From NCBI RefSeq assembly GCF_020616515.1, contig NZ_CP085135.1:5255001-5319000 (forward strand): 64,000 nt of DNA. The letters are read 5' to 3'. Source of the DNA: Mesorhizobium sp. PAMC28654 (GTDB lineage Bacteria; Pseudomonadota; Alphaproteobacteria; Rhizobiales; Rhizobiaceae). Below the pieces are notes generated by a model. That model was not told the DNA's origin and made no database searches. It worked only from the letters and a program-made list of their open reading frames with translations. This document shows positions 33,991 through 43,287 of this stretch, one piece after another. Each line of letters opens with the position of its first letter. The stretch's first letter is position 1. A program made the position numbers and the translations under genes.

Positions 33991-35253
33991 TTATCTCTTC
34001 AGGTTGACAAGGACGTCCATCAGGTCGGAACCGGTCTGGAAGACTTTCGAATTGGCGGTGTAGCTGCGCTGCGCCGCGATCATGTTGGTGAGTTCCTCGG
34101 CGATATCGACATTAGAATTCTCGAGCGCGCCAGAGACGATGCTTCCAAGCTTGCCCTGATTGGCGAAGCCGATGCGCACGGTGCCGGAATCGGTGCTCTG
34201 CGAATACACGTTGCCTGGCAGTGCGGTGAGCTGGTCGGGGCTCTGAACATCGGCCAGCGGAATCTTGTAGAGTGGCTTGGTCGAGCCATCCTTGTACTGC
34301 GCGTAGATGGTGCCGTCCGTGCCGATCTCCACCTTGTCGATAGCGCTCGGCGCGTTGCCGTTGACCTTCGCATCCGTGACGGTGAAGCTGCCGCCGAACT
34401 GGGTGAGCTTGGACAGGTCAAGATTAAGGCTGGCGCCGTTCGGCACGGTAACCGACACGCTGGAGGTCGTGCCGGTAAGCTTGCCGGTCGTGGTATCGAA
34501 CGTCAGGTCAGCCGTGCCAAGAGAGCCGCCGGCCGCATAGGGGAAGCCGGTCCCCGGCGTGGCCTTGGACTGATCGAAGACAGCGGCTTCCCAGGTGCCG
34601 GCGCCGGTGTTGGTGAAATAGACGTCCAACAGCACCTTGTTGCCCAGGTTGTCGTAGGCGACCAGCGAGGTTTTCGATGTGTATTGCGAGGTCGCGCTGT
34701 TGTCCGACGGCAGGTTTCCGGTCGTCGTGACCGGGGTCGCGCCGGCGGGAAGATTTCCGTTGAAATAACCCGCTGTGCTGGGCGTCGCCGTCATTTCCTG
34801 ATCGGATATCTGCACGGGTACCAGGCCCTCGAAACCGTTGGCCGTGGCGGCCGGAACGCCATTGGCGTAGCTGTAGGCCATCAGCTGGTAGCCAGCCGCA
34901 TTGACCAGCCGGCCCTGTGCATCCGGAACAAAGGAGCCGGCGCGCGTCAGGAACGGCGTTCCGTTGGCATTCTGGACGACAAAAAAGCCGTCTCCATTCA
35001 CCGCCAGATCGGAAACCGAAGTGGTATACTGGAGCACGCCCTGCGAACTGACCGAGGTGCGGATCGTCGTGTTGACGCCACCCGAATTGTAGGCGCCGCT
35101 GGTGTTTGGCATGACCAGCGTCGAAAACTCGGCGGAGGACCGCTTGTAGCCCGTGGTATCGGAGTTGGCGATGTTATCCGCAACAGCGGAAAGGCGATTT
35201 GCCTGGGCATTCATACCGGAAACGCCGGTCCGCATCATTCCGTAAAGGCTCAT
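33991..35253 (-). CDS. flgE: Flagellar hook protein FlgE
   Basis: The 420-aa hook protein starts MSLYGMMRTGVSGMNAQANR with the ANRLSAVADNIANSDTTGYK rod-type motif, and ends with NMIAAQRSYTANSKVFQTGSDLMDVLVNLKR. A central variable domain lies at about 120-330. It polymerises beyond the rod under the FlgD cap. It is the first gene of the flgE-to-fliQ group, downstream of rem. Confidence 0.95.
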   Translation of the reverse strand: MSLYGMMRTGVSGMNAQANRLSAVADNIANSDTTGYKRSSAEFSTLVMPNTSGAYNSGGVNTTIRTSVSSQGVLQYTTSVSDLAVNGDGFFVVQNANGTPFLTRAGSFVPDAQGRLVNAAGYQLMAYSYANGVPAATANGFEGLVPVQISDQEMTATPSTAGYFNGNLPAGATPVTTTGNLPSDNSATSQYTSKTSLVAYDNLGNKVLLDVYFTNTGAGTWEAAVFDQSKATPGTGFPYAAGGSLGTADLTFDTTTGKLTGTTSSVSVTVPNGASLNLDLSKLTQFGGSFTVTDAKVNGNAPSAIDKVEIGTDGTIYAQYKDGSTKPLYKIPLADVQSPDQLTALPGNVYSQSTDSGTVRIGFANQGKLGSIVSGALENSNVDIAEELTNMIAAQRSYTANSKVFQTGSDLMDVLVNLKR

Positions 35254-35341
35254 CGACGGGTCTCCTCAATGCTTTGGCCACTGGCCACGAGGCTACGCTT
35301 TGTGTCTTGCGCGAAGCTGGCGCAAAGGCGGTTCCAGGGCA

Positions 35342-36010
35342 TCAGAAGACGAGCCGGTAACCGAGGAACCGCTTGGAATCGATGGGGTCGGTGCCGAGCT
35401 TCTCCCGCAGCTTCTTGCGCAGCTTGCTGATATGGCTCTCGACCACGTTCTCCTCGACCTCTTCGTCGAAGATACCGTAGATGGCGTTGAACACCTGGGT
35501 CTTGGTGACGCGACGTCCGCGATTGCTCGCGAGGTATTCGAGGATACGGCGCTCGCGGCGCGGCAAGGGCAGCGGCTGGCCGTCGATTTCCGGGTCGCGG
35601 CCGTCCATGAAGATGCGCATGGCGCCGATCTCGGTAAAGGAGACGTCTTCCTGGGCGCGGCGGCGGATGGCGGTGATGCGGGCCAGGATCTCGCGGATGT
35701 GGACCGGCTTGCGGATGACGTCGTCGACGCCGCTCTCGAACAACCGCAGTGTGTTTTCCAGGGAATGCTGCTCGCTCAAGGCGATAACCGGGGCACCGGT
35801 GCGGTCGCGGATCTGGCGGGGTGAGATGGTGCCTTCCCGGCAATCGCCGATGAGGAAGGCCCGCACCGACTTCAGGTCGGTATCCGCCGCCGAGCTTACC
35901 CATTCGCCGAATTCGCCGGGAGCGAAGCCCGCGCAGGCGATGCCCTCACGGTCGAAAAGTGAATTATAGCCTTCGGTTACGAGCTCTCGCTCGTCAACAA
36001 TAACAATCAT
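35342..36010 (-). CDS. rem: OmpR-type flagellar regulator Rem (FtcR)
   Basis: The 222-aa protein is an OmpR-class response regulator: a receiver-like domain (1-110; VIVDERE, Asp56 in LIGDCR, Lys101 in RKPVH) and a winged-helix domain ending [27 protein letters not shown]. Rem of Sinorhizobium and FtcR of Brucella are orphan regulators placed just before flgE, as here, and activate class III motility genes. A sole sensor kinase is absent, in line with these relatives. Confidence 0.92.
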   Translation of the reverse strand: MIVIVDERELVTEGYNSLFDREGIACAGFAPGEFGEWVSSAADTDLKSVRAFLIGDCREGTISPRQIRDRTGAPVIALSEQHSLENTLRLFESGVDDVIRKPVHIREILARITAIRRRAQEDVSFTEIGAMRIFMDGRDPEIDGQPLPLPRRERRILEYLASNRGRRVTKTQVFNAIYGIFDEEVEENVVESHISKLRKKLREKLGTDPIDSKRFLGYRLVF

Positions 36011-36233
36011 CGGCCCCGCCTCCGAATCAGATCATCTGCTTCGTGTCGAAAGGGGTAGCCGCTGGCGAGAATCCTGAACAACCGTCATTTCTTGTAGCTA
36101 GTTTCTTGGGAGTCGGGAATCGTGCTGGTTGCATTAGTGTGTGCTCGTACGTACCGGCCAGGGATCGCGCGGGTCATGTTGGAAAAGCGCTGGAGGTGCG
36201 GAGCGGGAGGCATGGTCGAGCGGGCGAAAGCAG

Positions 36234-36824
36234 CTACGGGTTGCAGAAGGCGCGAGCGTTGGAAGTCCATTTTCCAAAGCCTGTGGCGACCATGTTGGCG
36301 ATGACGCGGCAGACATAGATCTTTTGCGCCGGATTGTTGTCCGGGCCGGCATGGTAGCGGGCGACCGCCATCGACCAGGTCTCGTGGCGGGCGTGGAGGC
36401 TGGCCAGGAAACGGGCCGCGTAGTCGACGTTCTGACGCGGATCGAGCATGTCCTCGACGCTGCGAAAATGCGATGCGTGGTAGTGGTGGTTGATCTGCAT
36501 GCATCCGAGATCGATCAGCGTCTTGCCGTCGCGCCGCGCCGCCTCGAAGGCGGCAAGCGCCTCGCCCCGGTTTTTAGGGAAGACAGCTTTTCCTTCTATA
36601 TTCATGGCGTTAGGTTGAAGGCTGCCCTTCCTTCCCGTTTCGGCAAGACCGACGGCATAGAGAATGCCCGCGGGCACGCCATAGCGATCGGCGGCACGCA
36701 GGATCTCCGGCTCGCAAGGGTTGGTGGCGGCGTTTGCCGCGCTGGCCGCGAGGCTAGATAAACATATCGCCGCCAGTGCGCTCACGAGCAGGCGAAGCGG
36801 GGCGGCCGAACTCTTGCGGATCAT
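36234..36824 (-). CDS. Lytic transglycosylase, flagellum-associated (SltF-like)
   Basis: The 196-aa protein has a signal peptide (about 10-33) and an SLT domain: GLAETGRKGS with the catalytic Glu, NIEGKAVFPK, GCMQINHHYH and the YHAGPDNNPA loop. It would cut peptidoglycan so the rod can pass. The FlgJ-like gene here lacks a muramidase domain, so this protein is the probable substitute, as SltF is in Rhodobacter. ATG 36824 with AAGGAA is chosen over an upstream start at 36941. Its first 24 codons overlap the fliK 3' end by 71 nt. Confidence 0.85.
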   Translation of the reverse strand: MIRKSSAAPLRLLVSALAAICLSSLAASAANAATNPCEPEILRAADRYGVPAGILYAVGLAETGRKGSLQPNAMNIEGKAVFPKNRGEALAAFEAARRDGKTLIDLGCMQINHHYHASHFRSVEDMLDPRQNVDYAARFLASLHARHETWSMAVARYHAGPDNNPAQKIYVCRVIANMVATGFGKWTSNARAFCNP

Positions 36825-38130
36825 TGTCGCGGTTCCTTCCCGACTGCTGGCCGGCGCCACCGTCATTGTTGCCGCTCGAATTGCCGGGCTGAAAGGACGA
36901 CTGATCGCGGCCTGCCGTTGCCTGCGTGTTGGCGCTGGCATCGGTGCGGGCCGCGGCCGGGACTGCTATCGAGGGTTGTAGGATCGTAACCTTGTCGACT
37001 TCGAAACCAAGGCCGCGCAGCGACTTGACGATGGCCTCGCTGTCGGCGGCGAGCCGGCGATAGGCCTCATGGGTTTGAGGCTTCAGTTCAATCGAAAGTT
37101 GCTCTCCGGAAAGGCGCAGACTGGCGGTGACCATGCCGAGTTCAGCCGGATGAAGTTCGATCTTCAATATGTGCACCGGAGCGGCCACGGAAGAGGTCAC
37201 CTGGGGCGCTGCCGGAGTGGTTGAAAATGGCTGCCGAAGGCCGCTGTCGGCCTTGATCGCGTCGATCAAGGTCGCCGCCGCCTGGCTCATCGGGTTCTGC
37301 GCCGGCGCGGGGAAACTCCGCTCGGAAACCACCTCGACGCGGTTTGCCGAAGAAGTCTGTTTTCCTACCTCTGAGCGCACTGAGGACAAGGCCTCGTCGA
37401 GGCTCTTGACCGGCAGCGAGGAGGGCTTCGATTGGGGAGCCGCATCGTCCGCCACGCTCTCCAGCGGCGAACCGAATGTCAGGCTGTCGTCATGCTTCAC
37501 CGGACCGGTGGGCAGCTTGACCCCACCGGGTTGCTGTGGTGCCTGTTCGGCGGCTGTCGAGCCTCGCTCGGAGCGGGCCTCCAGCCCGAGTGCCTTCCCC
37601 GCATCGGTCGTTGACCGGTATCGCTTCGATAACGGGGCCTGGCTGTCAACCGCCGCCGGGTCCCCGGTGCCATCGCCCGGCGCGGTTTTGTCGGATTTGG
37701 CCGAGGCGGAGAATTGACGCAGATCGTGAAGCGCCATCAGCAGCGGAAGATGGTCCTGAAGCGATGATGCGCCGGTCGGGGCGTCCCCAGTTCCGGCATC
37801 GTCGGCTTCCTTGCCGGACGCGGTATCCCCACTGTCTTTGGCGGCCTTCAGAAGCAGCAATTTCGCCGACGAGATCTTTCGCGGATCGGCGGGTGCCGGT
37901 TCGTCCTTGCCGTCGGCTTCAGCATGGCCCGAGGAAGCAGGCTTGCCCCAGCGCTGGTCACGCGACGTGGTTTCGCTTGCGGTCTGCCTTTCCGACCGGG
38001 CCTGTTTTCCCGTGCCATGCAGCATGTTGCTGAAGCCCGTATCCGCGCTTTTTCCGCCAGCGGCGGGCTGCTCGGAGGCGGCGCGCATGGAAGCAAATCC
38101 CGGCAAGGCGGGGCCGACGCTGGTGGTCAT
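36754..38130 (-). CDS. fliK: Flagellar hook-length control protein FliK
   Basis: The 458-aa protein is disordered and Ala/Ser/Gly-rich for about 300 residues, then has the conserved FliK C-terminal domain (LKIELHPAELGMVTASLRLSGEQLSIELKP). A low-complexity Asn/Gly tail follows. It measures hook length and switches the export gate. In rhizobia this gene was first called motD. It overlaps motC by 4 nt and the transglycosylase gene by 71 nt. Confidence 0.88.
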   Translation of the reverse strand: MTTSVGPALPGFASMRAASEQPAAGGKSADTGFSNMLHGTGKQARSERQTASETTSRDQRWGKPASSGHAEADGKDEPAPADPRKISSAKLLLLKAAKDSGDTASGKEADDAGTGDAPTGASSLQDHLPLLMALHDLRQFSASAKSDKTAPGDGTGDPAAVDSQAPLSKRYRSTTDAGKALGLEARSERGSTAAEQAPQQPGGVKLPTGPVKHDDSLTFGSPLESVADDAAPQSKPSSLPVKSLDEALSSVRSEVGKQTSSANRVEVVSERSFPAPAQNPMSQAAATLIDAIKADSGLRQPFSTTPAAPQVTSSVAAPVHILKIELHPAELGMVTASLRLSGEQLSIELKPQTHEAYRRLAADSEAIVKSLRGLGFEVDKVTILQPSIAVPAAARTDASANTQATAGRDQSSFQPGNSSGNNDGGAGQQSGRNRDNDPQEFGRPASPARERTGGDMFI

Positions 38131-39530
38131 CTGGGAGCGGCTCCAAGCATCTGGTCAATCAAATCGAGCTGCCGACGCGCCTTGATCATGGCGGCATCGG
38201 CCGGGTCGGAGGGGTTCAGGCCGGTCGCGGGCGCGAGTGCGGGTGCGGGTGCGGGTGCGGGCAAGGTCTCCGCCCCATCCGACGAGGCAGCGGCGACGGC
38301 CGTTGTGTCCGACGTGCTGGCGGCGGGTTCGCCGGGTGCCGGGGCCGGCGGCTGTTCGGGCATCGCGCCTTCGACCGGAGGCAGCCCAGCCTCGTCGGAT
38401 GTCTGCTGGCCGGAGGTCCGGGCACTGGCGTTTTCGACCGCGGGGGGCTGTTCGACGGCGGCGAGGGCCGGCTTCCTGGCGGGCAGGGCGGCAGGCGGCG
38501 CGACCAGTTCGCCGGCAATGGCGCGGGCCGCATCCAGCAGAGCGCGGTCACCATCCGACAGTTTGCCGCGGTCGATCCTGTCGAGCTTGGCGTGGACCTC
38601 GTCGACAGTGCCCGATGTCATGGTGGAAAGGCTGGCGTAGAGCAGGGCGCGTGGATCATCCTGGTTGCTGATGCCGTCGCGACCCCGCTCGGCTCGCGCC
38701 GCGGCGAAGGCCGAGAGGTCGTTCAGGCCGTCGATCGCGGCGCGCCGGGCAATGCGCAGGTAGATCACCTTCTCGCGCTCGGGGTCCATCATCGAGGTGA
38801 TGTCGCCGAGCTTATCCTGGCTGATCGACATATGCAGCGCGACGACGCCGGAGACGAATGAATCGGCGAACTGGCTGGCATAGGGCGAATAGAGGTAGCG
38901 CTCGACATACTGGGTCGAGGCAAGCGCGAAGCGCGCGGCATCGCCCTGCGTCACGGCGATGCCGACCGAGCGACGCAACGCCGCCTCCTCGACCAGCGTG
39001 CCCGGGCTGAGCAGCCTGGCTTCGTCGAGCAGGACCAGTGCGGCGGCCGGCTCGTCTACGCTGAGCAGGGAGCCCTTGACCAAGGCGAGGAAGGCGCCGA
39101 GGTCGCTCGGCAGCGTCATCGGGTCTATCGGCCGCAGCGTTTCGATAGCATCGGCGGGACGTCCGTTGAGATAGCTGATGATACCCTTGGCGATGGCCAG
39201 TTCCTCGGGCGCCACGGTGGCGCGCGACACGGCCGTCTCGACAGTGAGCGGGTTGCCGCCGCTCATGCCGTAGACAAGAAGAGCGCGGAAATTCTTGGGA
39301 TCCTTGAAATCATCCGCACCCGTGTCGCGCAGGCGCGCGTCCACCATCTCCAGCAACTTGGCCTGCATCGGCATGGCGGCGTGGTCACCGGCCGCGATAC
39401 GGTCCTGAACGAGTTGCAGCGAGCGCACCAGCTGATAGGGCTGCAGTGCGTCCTGCGCGAAGCCGACCGACGGATGCCCTGCCGCCAGCAGGAGCAGGCC
39501 GATCATGCGATGGAGGACGGCGCGCGTCAT
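38127..39530 (-). CDS. motC: Periplasmic motility protein MotC
   Basis: The 467-aa protein has a signal peptide (MTRAVLHRMIGLLLLAAGHP) and a mature helical repeat-rich domain, then an Ala/Pro-rich C-terminal stretch (about 370-440). MotC is a Rhizobiales-specific periplasmic protein that binds MotB and is needed for motor function, with MotE as chaperone. ATG 39530 overlaps the motB stop by 4 nt; the longer frame from 39704 lies inside motB and is not used. Confidence 0.9.
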   Translation of the reverse strand: MTRAVLHRMIGLLLLAAGHPSVGFAQDALQPYQLVRSLQLVQDRIAAGDHAAMPMQAKLLEMVDARLRDTGADDFKDPKNFRALLVYGMSGGNPLTVETAVSRATVAPEELAIAKGIISYLNGRPADAIETLRPIDPMTLPSDLGAFLALVKGSLLSVDEPAAALVLLDEARLLSPGTLVEEAALRRSVGIAVTQGDAARFALASTQYVERYLYSPYASQFADSFVSGVVALHMSISQDKLGDITSMMDPEREKVIYLRIARRAAIDGLNDLSAFAAARAERGRDGISNQDDPRALLYASLSTMTSGTVDEVHAKLDRIDRGKLSDGDRALLDAARAIAGELVAPPAALPARKPALAAVEQPPAVENASARTSGQQTSDEAGLPPVEGAMPEQPPAPAPGEPAASTSDTTAVAAASSDGAETLPAPAPAPALAPATGLNPSDPADAAMIKARRQLDLIDQMLGAAPR

Positions 39531-40864
39531 CCTCCGGTCGCCATCAGGATTTCGATGCGGCGATTGGCGGCGGCCATCGGATTGGCTGGATCCTTCGGCT
39601 GGCGGTCGGCAAAGCCGGCGACCTCTGTGATGCGGCGTTCGTCGACACCGCCGCGCACCAGCATGTAGTAGGCCGAATGCGCGCGGGCCGTCGACAGCCG
39701 CCAATTGTCGTAGGTGTCGCTGCGAAATGGCCGGGCATCGGTGTGGCCATTGATGCTGATGGTGCCCTTCTGGCTGTTGACGATGCGGCCGATCTTTTCC
39801 ATCGCCAGCACCAGCTCGCGGCTGGGCATGGCCGAGCCGATCTCGAACATGCCGAAATCGAGCCGGTCGGTGATGGAGATGACGACGCCCTTGTCGGTGG
39901 CCTCGACCGAGACACCATCATGCAGCTTGTCGCCCGGCTTGAAGGCATCGTTGAGCTGTTGGCGCACTTCGGCGGCCGCCTTCATCGCCGCGGCGGCAGG
40001 AGCCTTGTCCTTGACGTCGCGATCGAGGGCATCTCCATCGGGGGCATCGGGCTTGGCCGACGCCGACCCGGCGCTATCGCCGGCCTTGGCCATCGCTGTT
40101 TTCGGTGCCGTCGCTTCCGGTTCGGTCTTGGCCAGCGGCTCCAGCGGCGCGGCCGTCAGCTTCGGCATGGGGGGCACGGCCTTGACCTTCGGAACCTGGC
40201 TGTCGGCGACCTTGTCGCCCGGCTTGACCGGATCACCGTCGATCTTCACGCGTTCCGCACTTGCTTCGGCACCAGGCGATGCGACCTGCTGCGACCAGAA
40301 ATCCGGTTCGAAGGGATCGCGATAGGAGGCGCCGCCGGATGCGCCGGTCGCTGGACCGGCGTTCTGCACGCCGCCATCGCCGCGCTGGCTGATATTCTGC
40401 ATGACGCCAGTATCGGTGGCGATCTCCGACAGGACCGCATAGGGATCGGCAAACAGACGCTCGTCGGTGCGTTCCGTTTTTTGCGGCGCCTGCTTGTCCT
40501 GCGTCTTTTCCGAGGAGCCAGCGCCACCGACGCCTTCCTGACCGGCCTTGCTGGCGGCTTCCTGCGGGTCGTCGGCCGTCAGTCCGACCGAGCGGGGACC
40601 ATCGCCAAGATCCTGGAGGCCCTTGCGGCTCGAATTGCGATCGATCAGCTTGACCGGATTGAAATAGCTGGCGACGGCTGACTTGGTTTGCTCATTGGCG
40701 GCGTTGATCAGCCACATCACCAGGAAGAAGCACATCATCGCGGTCATGAAATCAGCGAAGGCGATCTTCCAGACACCGCCATGGTGAGCGTCATCGTGAT
40801 CGTCACGACCACGCTTGACGATGATGATCTCGTGCCTGTGTTCCCCGGCCGCCGCTATGCTCAT
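39527..40864 (-). CDS. motB: Flagellar motor stator protein MotB
   Basis: The 445-aa protein has the N-terminal segment VWKIAFADFMTAMMCFFLVMW with the proton-binding Asp in AFADF, and a C-terminal OmpA-type peptidoglycan-binding domain (ISINGHTDARPFRSDTYDNW, ANRRIEILM). It pairs with MotA (57119) as the proton-driven stator. It starts at 40864, overlapping the fliH-like stop by 4 nt; a GTG/ATG start 10 codons upstream is rejected. The long linker (120-280) is disordered. Confidence 0.94.
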   Translation of the reverse strand: MSIAAAGEHRHEIIIVKRGRDDHDDAHHGGVWKIAFADFMTAMMCFFLVMWLINAANEQTKSAVASYFNPVKLIDRNSSRKGLQDLGDGPRSVGLTADDPQEAASKAGQEGVGGAGSSEKTQDKQAPQKTERTDERLFADPYAVLSEIATDTGVMQNISQRGDGGVQNAGPATGASGGASYRDPFEPDFWSQQVASPGAEASAERVKIDGDPVKPGDKVADSQVPKVKAVPPMPKLTAAPLEPLAKTEPEATAPKTAMAKAGDSAGSASAKPDAPDGDALDRDVKDKAPAAAAMKAAAEVRQQLNDAFKPGDKLHDGVSVEATDKGVVISITDRLDFGMFEIGSAMPSRELVLAMEKIGRIVNSQKGTISINGHTDARPFRSDTYDNWRLSTARAHSAYYMLVRGGVDERRITEVAGFADRQPKDPANPMAAANRRIEILMATGG

Positions 40865-41487
40865 GACAGTGCCTCGGAGAGGGTTGCCGACCATTCGGCC
40901 ATGCGTGTCTCGAACACCGCTTCGTCAATGGTGACTGTGAGGTCGAAGCCGGGAGCTTCGACAAAGTCGAGATTGGCCGCGCGGGGACCGAGCGCCGTCC
41001 GCAATGTTTCGAACAGCGAAAGCGGTCCGCGCACGCCGACGCGCACCGCCTCGGAATCACCCACGGCCTCGTGGATCGAACGGGTGAGCGCTTCAAGCGA
41101 GCGTTTCTGGAGGTTGTCACTGACGATGCCGCCGATAACACGGGCGACCGTGGCTGCGACAAGCTCGGTCACACGCGTTTCCATCATGTCGATGCGCAGG
41201 GCGACCGTCTTGCCAACATCGTCGCCAATGCCTTCGAGAAATGCCTTTGCCTCGTCGGCGTTGGCCTGACGCTCGGCATCGAGCTCCGCCTTGTGTGCCG
41301 CGGAAAGGCGCTCTGCGAGCTCGGCCTCGGCGAGGGCGACCGCCTCGGCGATGAGTGCGCCGATATCGGCCTGAGGCGCCGGCGCATCCGGCTTGTTGTC
41401 GTGTTCGACTGTGGCCCTGGGCTGGGCGCTGTGCTGGGCACGCGCGCCGAAGTCCGGCAGCAGGTCGAAGAGGGCGGCTGAGGGCAT
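40861..41487 (-). CDS. fliH: FliH-like (FlbE-like) flagellar assembly protein
   Basis: The 208-aa protein has an Ala/Glu-rich coiled coil (about 40-95; AELAERLSAAHKAELDAERQANADEAKAF region) and a C-terminal FliH/HrpE-like domain (VAATVARVIGGIVSDNLQKRSLEAL). FliH negatively regulates the FliI ATPase. Its place directly after fliF is typical. The sequence is divergent, so the name rests on helices plus position. Confidence 0.72.
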   Translation of the reverse strand: MPSAALFDLLPDFGARAQHSAQPRATVEHDNKPDAPAPQADIGALIAEAVALAEAELAERLSAAHKAELDAERQANADEAKAFLEGIGDDVGKTVALRIDMMETRVTELVAATVARVIGGIVSDNLQKRSLEALTRSIHEAVGDSEAVRVGVRGPLSLFETLRTALGPRAANLDFVEAPGFDLTVTIDEAVFETRMAEWSATLSEALS

Positions 41488-41490
41488 GGC

Positions 41491-43140
41491 TTAGGCCGCG
41501 ACTTCCTGGGCCGCCCATTTGCGCAGGATCTGCGCGGTGCGCTCCTCATTGAGGTCAACCATGCGGGCGAGCCGCTCCTGTGGCGCCGGCCTGATCTTCT
41601 GGCGAAGATCGTCGAGCGGCGTGGTACCGGAGCGCGAACCCGACAATGTGCCGACGTTGGCGGGCCCCTCGATCGAGGCCGTCCCATCCGGCGTGGGCAG
41701 GGAGCGCTGGACTTCGTCGAAGTTGGGGCCGGCGATGGCTGGCGTCGCCTTCGCCGTCAGTGCGGCGGCCATCGGCCTGAGGCCGAAGAACGCGACCATG
41801 AACACCACGACGATGAAGGCGCCGGCGTTGATGAGCGTGCCGGCATGTTGGCCGACCGAATCGAGCATGCTCACTTGCGGGAGGGCCTCGCCATCCAGCC
41901 CATCGATGAATTCCACCGCCGAGACGTCGATGATGTCACCACGCTTCTCGTCGAAGCCGGTGGCCGACGTGACCATCTTCTGGATTTCGGCAACGCGCTT
42001 GGCGATCTGTTCGGGGGTGGCGTCCTTGCCGAGGATCGACGCCAGGCGCTGCTGGTTGACGACCACCGCGATCGACATCTTGGTGACGGTGTAACCGTTG
42101 GAAACGGTGGCGATCTTCTTTGAATTGATCTCGTAGTTGGTGATCTCTTCCTTGCGGTCGTTCTGCGAGGATGACTGCGGCCCCTCGGAGGTGGTCGCCT
42201 GGGTTTCAGGCATGTTCTGCTCGACGCTGGTCGGAGTGGATGCCTGCTTCTGATTGCTGTTTTCATTGTTGCGCACCGACTGCACCGAGCGCTCGACACG
42301 GGAATTAGGATCAAAGATCGTTTCCTCGGTCTGGCGGGTGTCGGTGTTGACGTCGGCCTTGACGCTGGCGCGGAAATTGTCGGGGCCGAGATAGGGTGCA
42401 AGGGCGCGGCGGATGTTGTCGCCGATCTGCGCCTCGACGGTCTGCTCGACGCCGAGCGTGCGGGCGGCACTGGTGTTGGACGGGTCGTCACCGGCGGCCA
42501 GAAGATTGCCGTTGGAATCGAGCACGGTGACCTTGTCGGCGGACAGGCCGGGCACGGCGGCGGAGACGAGATGGCGGATCGACATCGCGCTCTTCTCGGC
42601 GTCGATGCCTGCGTAACGGATAACCACGGAGGCGGAGGGCTGCTGCTCGTCGCGGCGGAAATTGGCGCGCTCGGACATGACAATGTGGACGCGCGCGGCC
42701 TTGATGCCCGAGATCGACTGGATGGTGCGGGCAATCTCGCCCTCCAGCGCGCGCACCCGGGTGATCTGCTGCATGAAGGAGGTGAGGCCGAGCGAGCCGA
42801 CATTGTCGAACAGTTCATAACCAGCATTGGCGCTGGTCGGCAGGCCCTTTTCGGCAAGCAGCATGCGTGCCTGCGCCGTGGTGCCGGCCGGCACCAGAAC
42901 CGAGGTTCCGTCGGCGCCGACGTCGAAGCCGAGGCCTGCCTCGCCCAGCACCAGGCCGATCTGGTTCACGTCGGCGCGATCGAGCCCGACATAGAGCGTG
43001 TCGTAGGCCGGGCGGTTGAGATAGACCGAAGCCACGCCGATGACGCTCATGACCAGAACGGCGATGCCGGCCAGCATGGCAAGGCGCCTTACGCCGAACC
43101 CCTGGAGATTCGAGATGATGCTCTGGATTTGTACCGGCAC
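41491..43140 (-). CDS. fliF: Flagellar MS-ring protein FliF
   Basis: The 549-aa protein has two membrane segments (about 20-40 and 430-450) around a large periplasmic region with YVGLDRADVNQIGLVLGEAG, VHIVMSERANFRRDEQQPSASVV, and PGLSADKVTVLDSNGNLLA. The cytoplasmic C terminus (LARMVDLNEERTAQILRKWAAQE) is the FliG-binding tail. Its location downstream of the flagellin genes, not next to visN, matches the Brucella arrangement rather than that of Sinorhizobium. Confidence 0.95.
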   Translation of the reverse strand: MPVQIQSIISNLQGFGVRRLAMLAGIAVLVMSVIGVASVYLNRPAYDTLYVGLDRADVNQIGLVLGEAGLGFDVGADGTSVLVPAGTTAQARMLLAEKGLPTSANAGYELFDNVGSLGLTSFMQQITRVRALEGEIARTIQSISGIKAARVHIVMSERANFRRDEQQPSASVVIRYAGIDAEKSAMSIRHLVSAAVPGLSADKVTVLDSNGNLLAAGDDPSNTSAARTLGVEQTVEAQIGDNIRRALAPYLGPDNFRASVKADVNTDTRQTEETIFDPNSRVERSVQSVRNNENSNQKQASTPTSVEQNMPETQATTSEGPQSSSQNDRKEEITNYEINSKKIATVSNGYTVTKMSIAVVVNQQRLASILGKDATPEQIAKRVAEIQKMVTSATGFDEKRGDIIDVSAVEFIDGLDGEALPQVSMLDSVGQHAGTLINAGAFIVVVFMVAFFGLRPMAAALTAKATPAIAGPNFDEVQRSLPTPDGTASIEGPANVGTLSGSRSGTTPLDDLRQKIRPAPQERLARMVDLNEERTAQILRKWAAQEVAA

Positions 43141-43219
43141 GATTCGACCACTCCCAGCGTTAACGTCCGCCAGGACACTAGACCTCGAAGCTTGTGCGAA
43201 GATGATAGGCCGAAACGAA

Positions 43220-43244
43220 AAGGCCGCGCTTGGAGCGCGGCCTT
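43220..43244 (-). terminator. Intrinsic terminator after flagellin gene
   Basis: AAGGCCGCGC / GCGCGGCCTT forms a 10-bp stem with a 5-nt loop, followed on the minus strand by TTTTCGTTT. It lies about 45 bp past the stop of the flagellin at 43288, so it separates that gene from fliF. Confidence 0.85.
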
Positions 43245-43287
43245 GCGGATGTGGCAGAGCGACGACTGCTGGTCAGCCAGGAAAGTC

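Noticed and set aside
33865..35430. Long plus-strand open frame opposite flgE
   Set aside because: Antisense shadow of FlgE and part of FlgK; no ribosome-binding site or family pattern.
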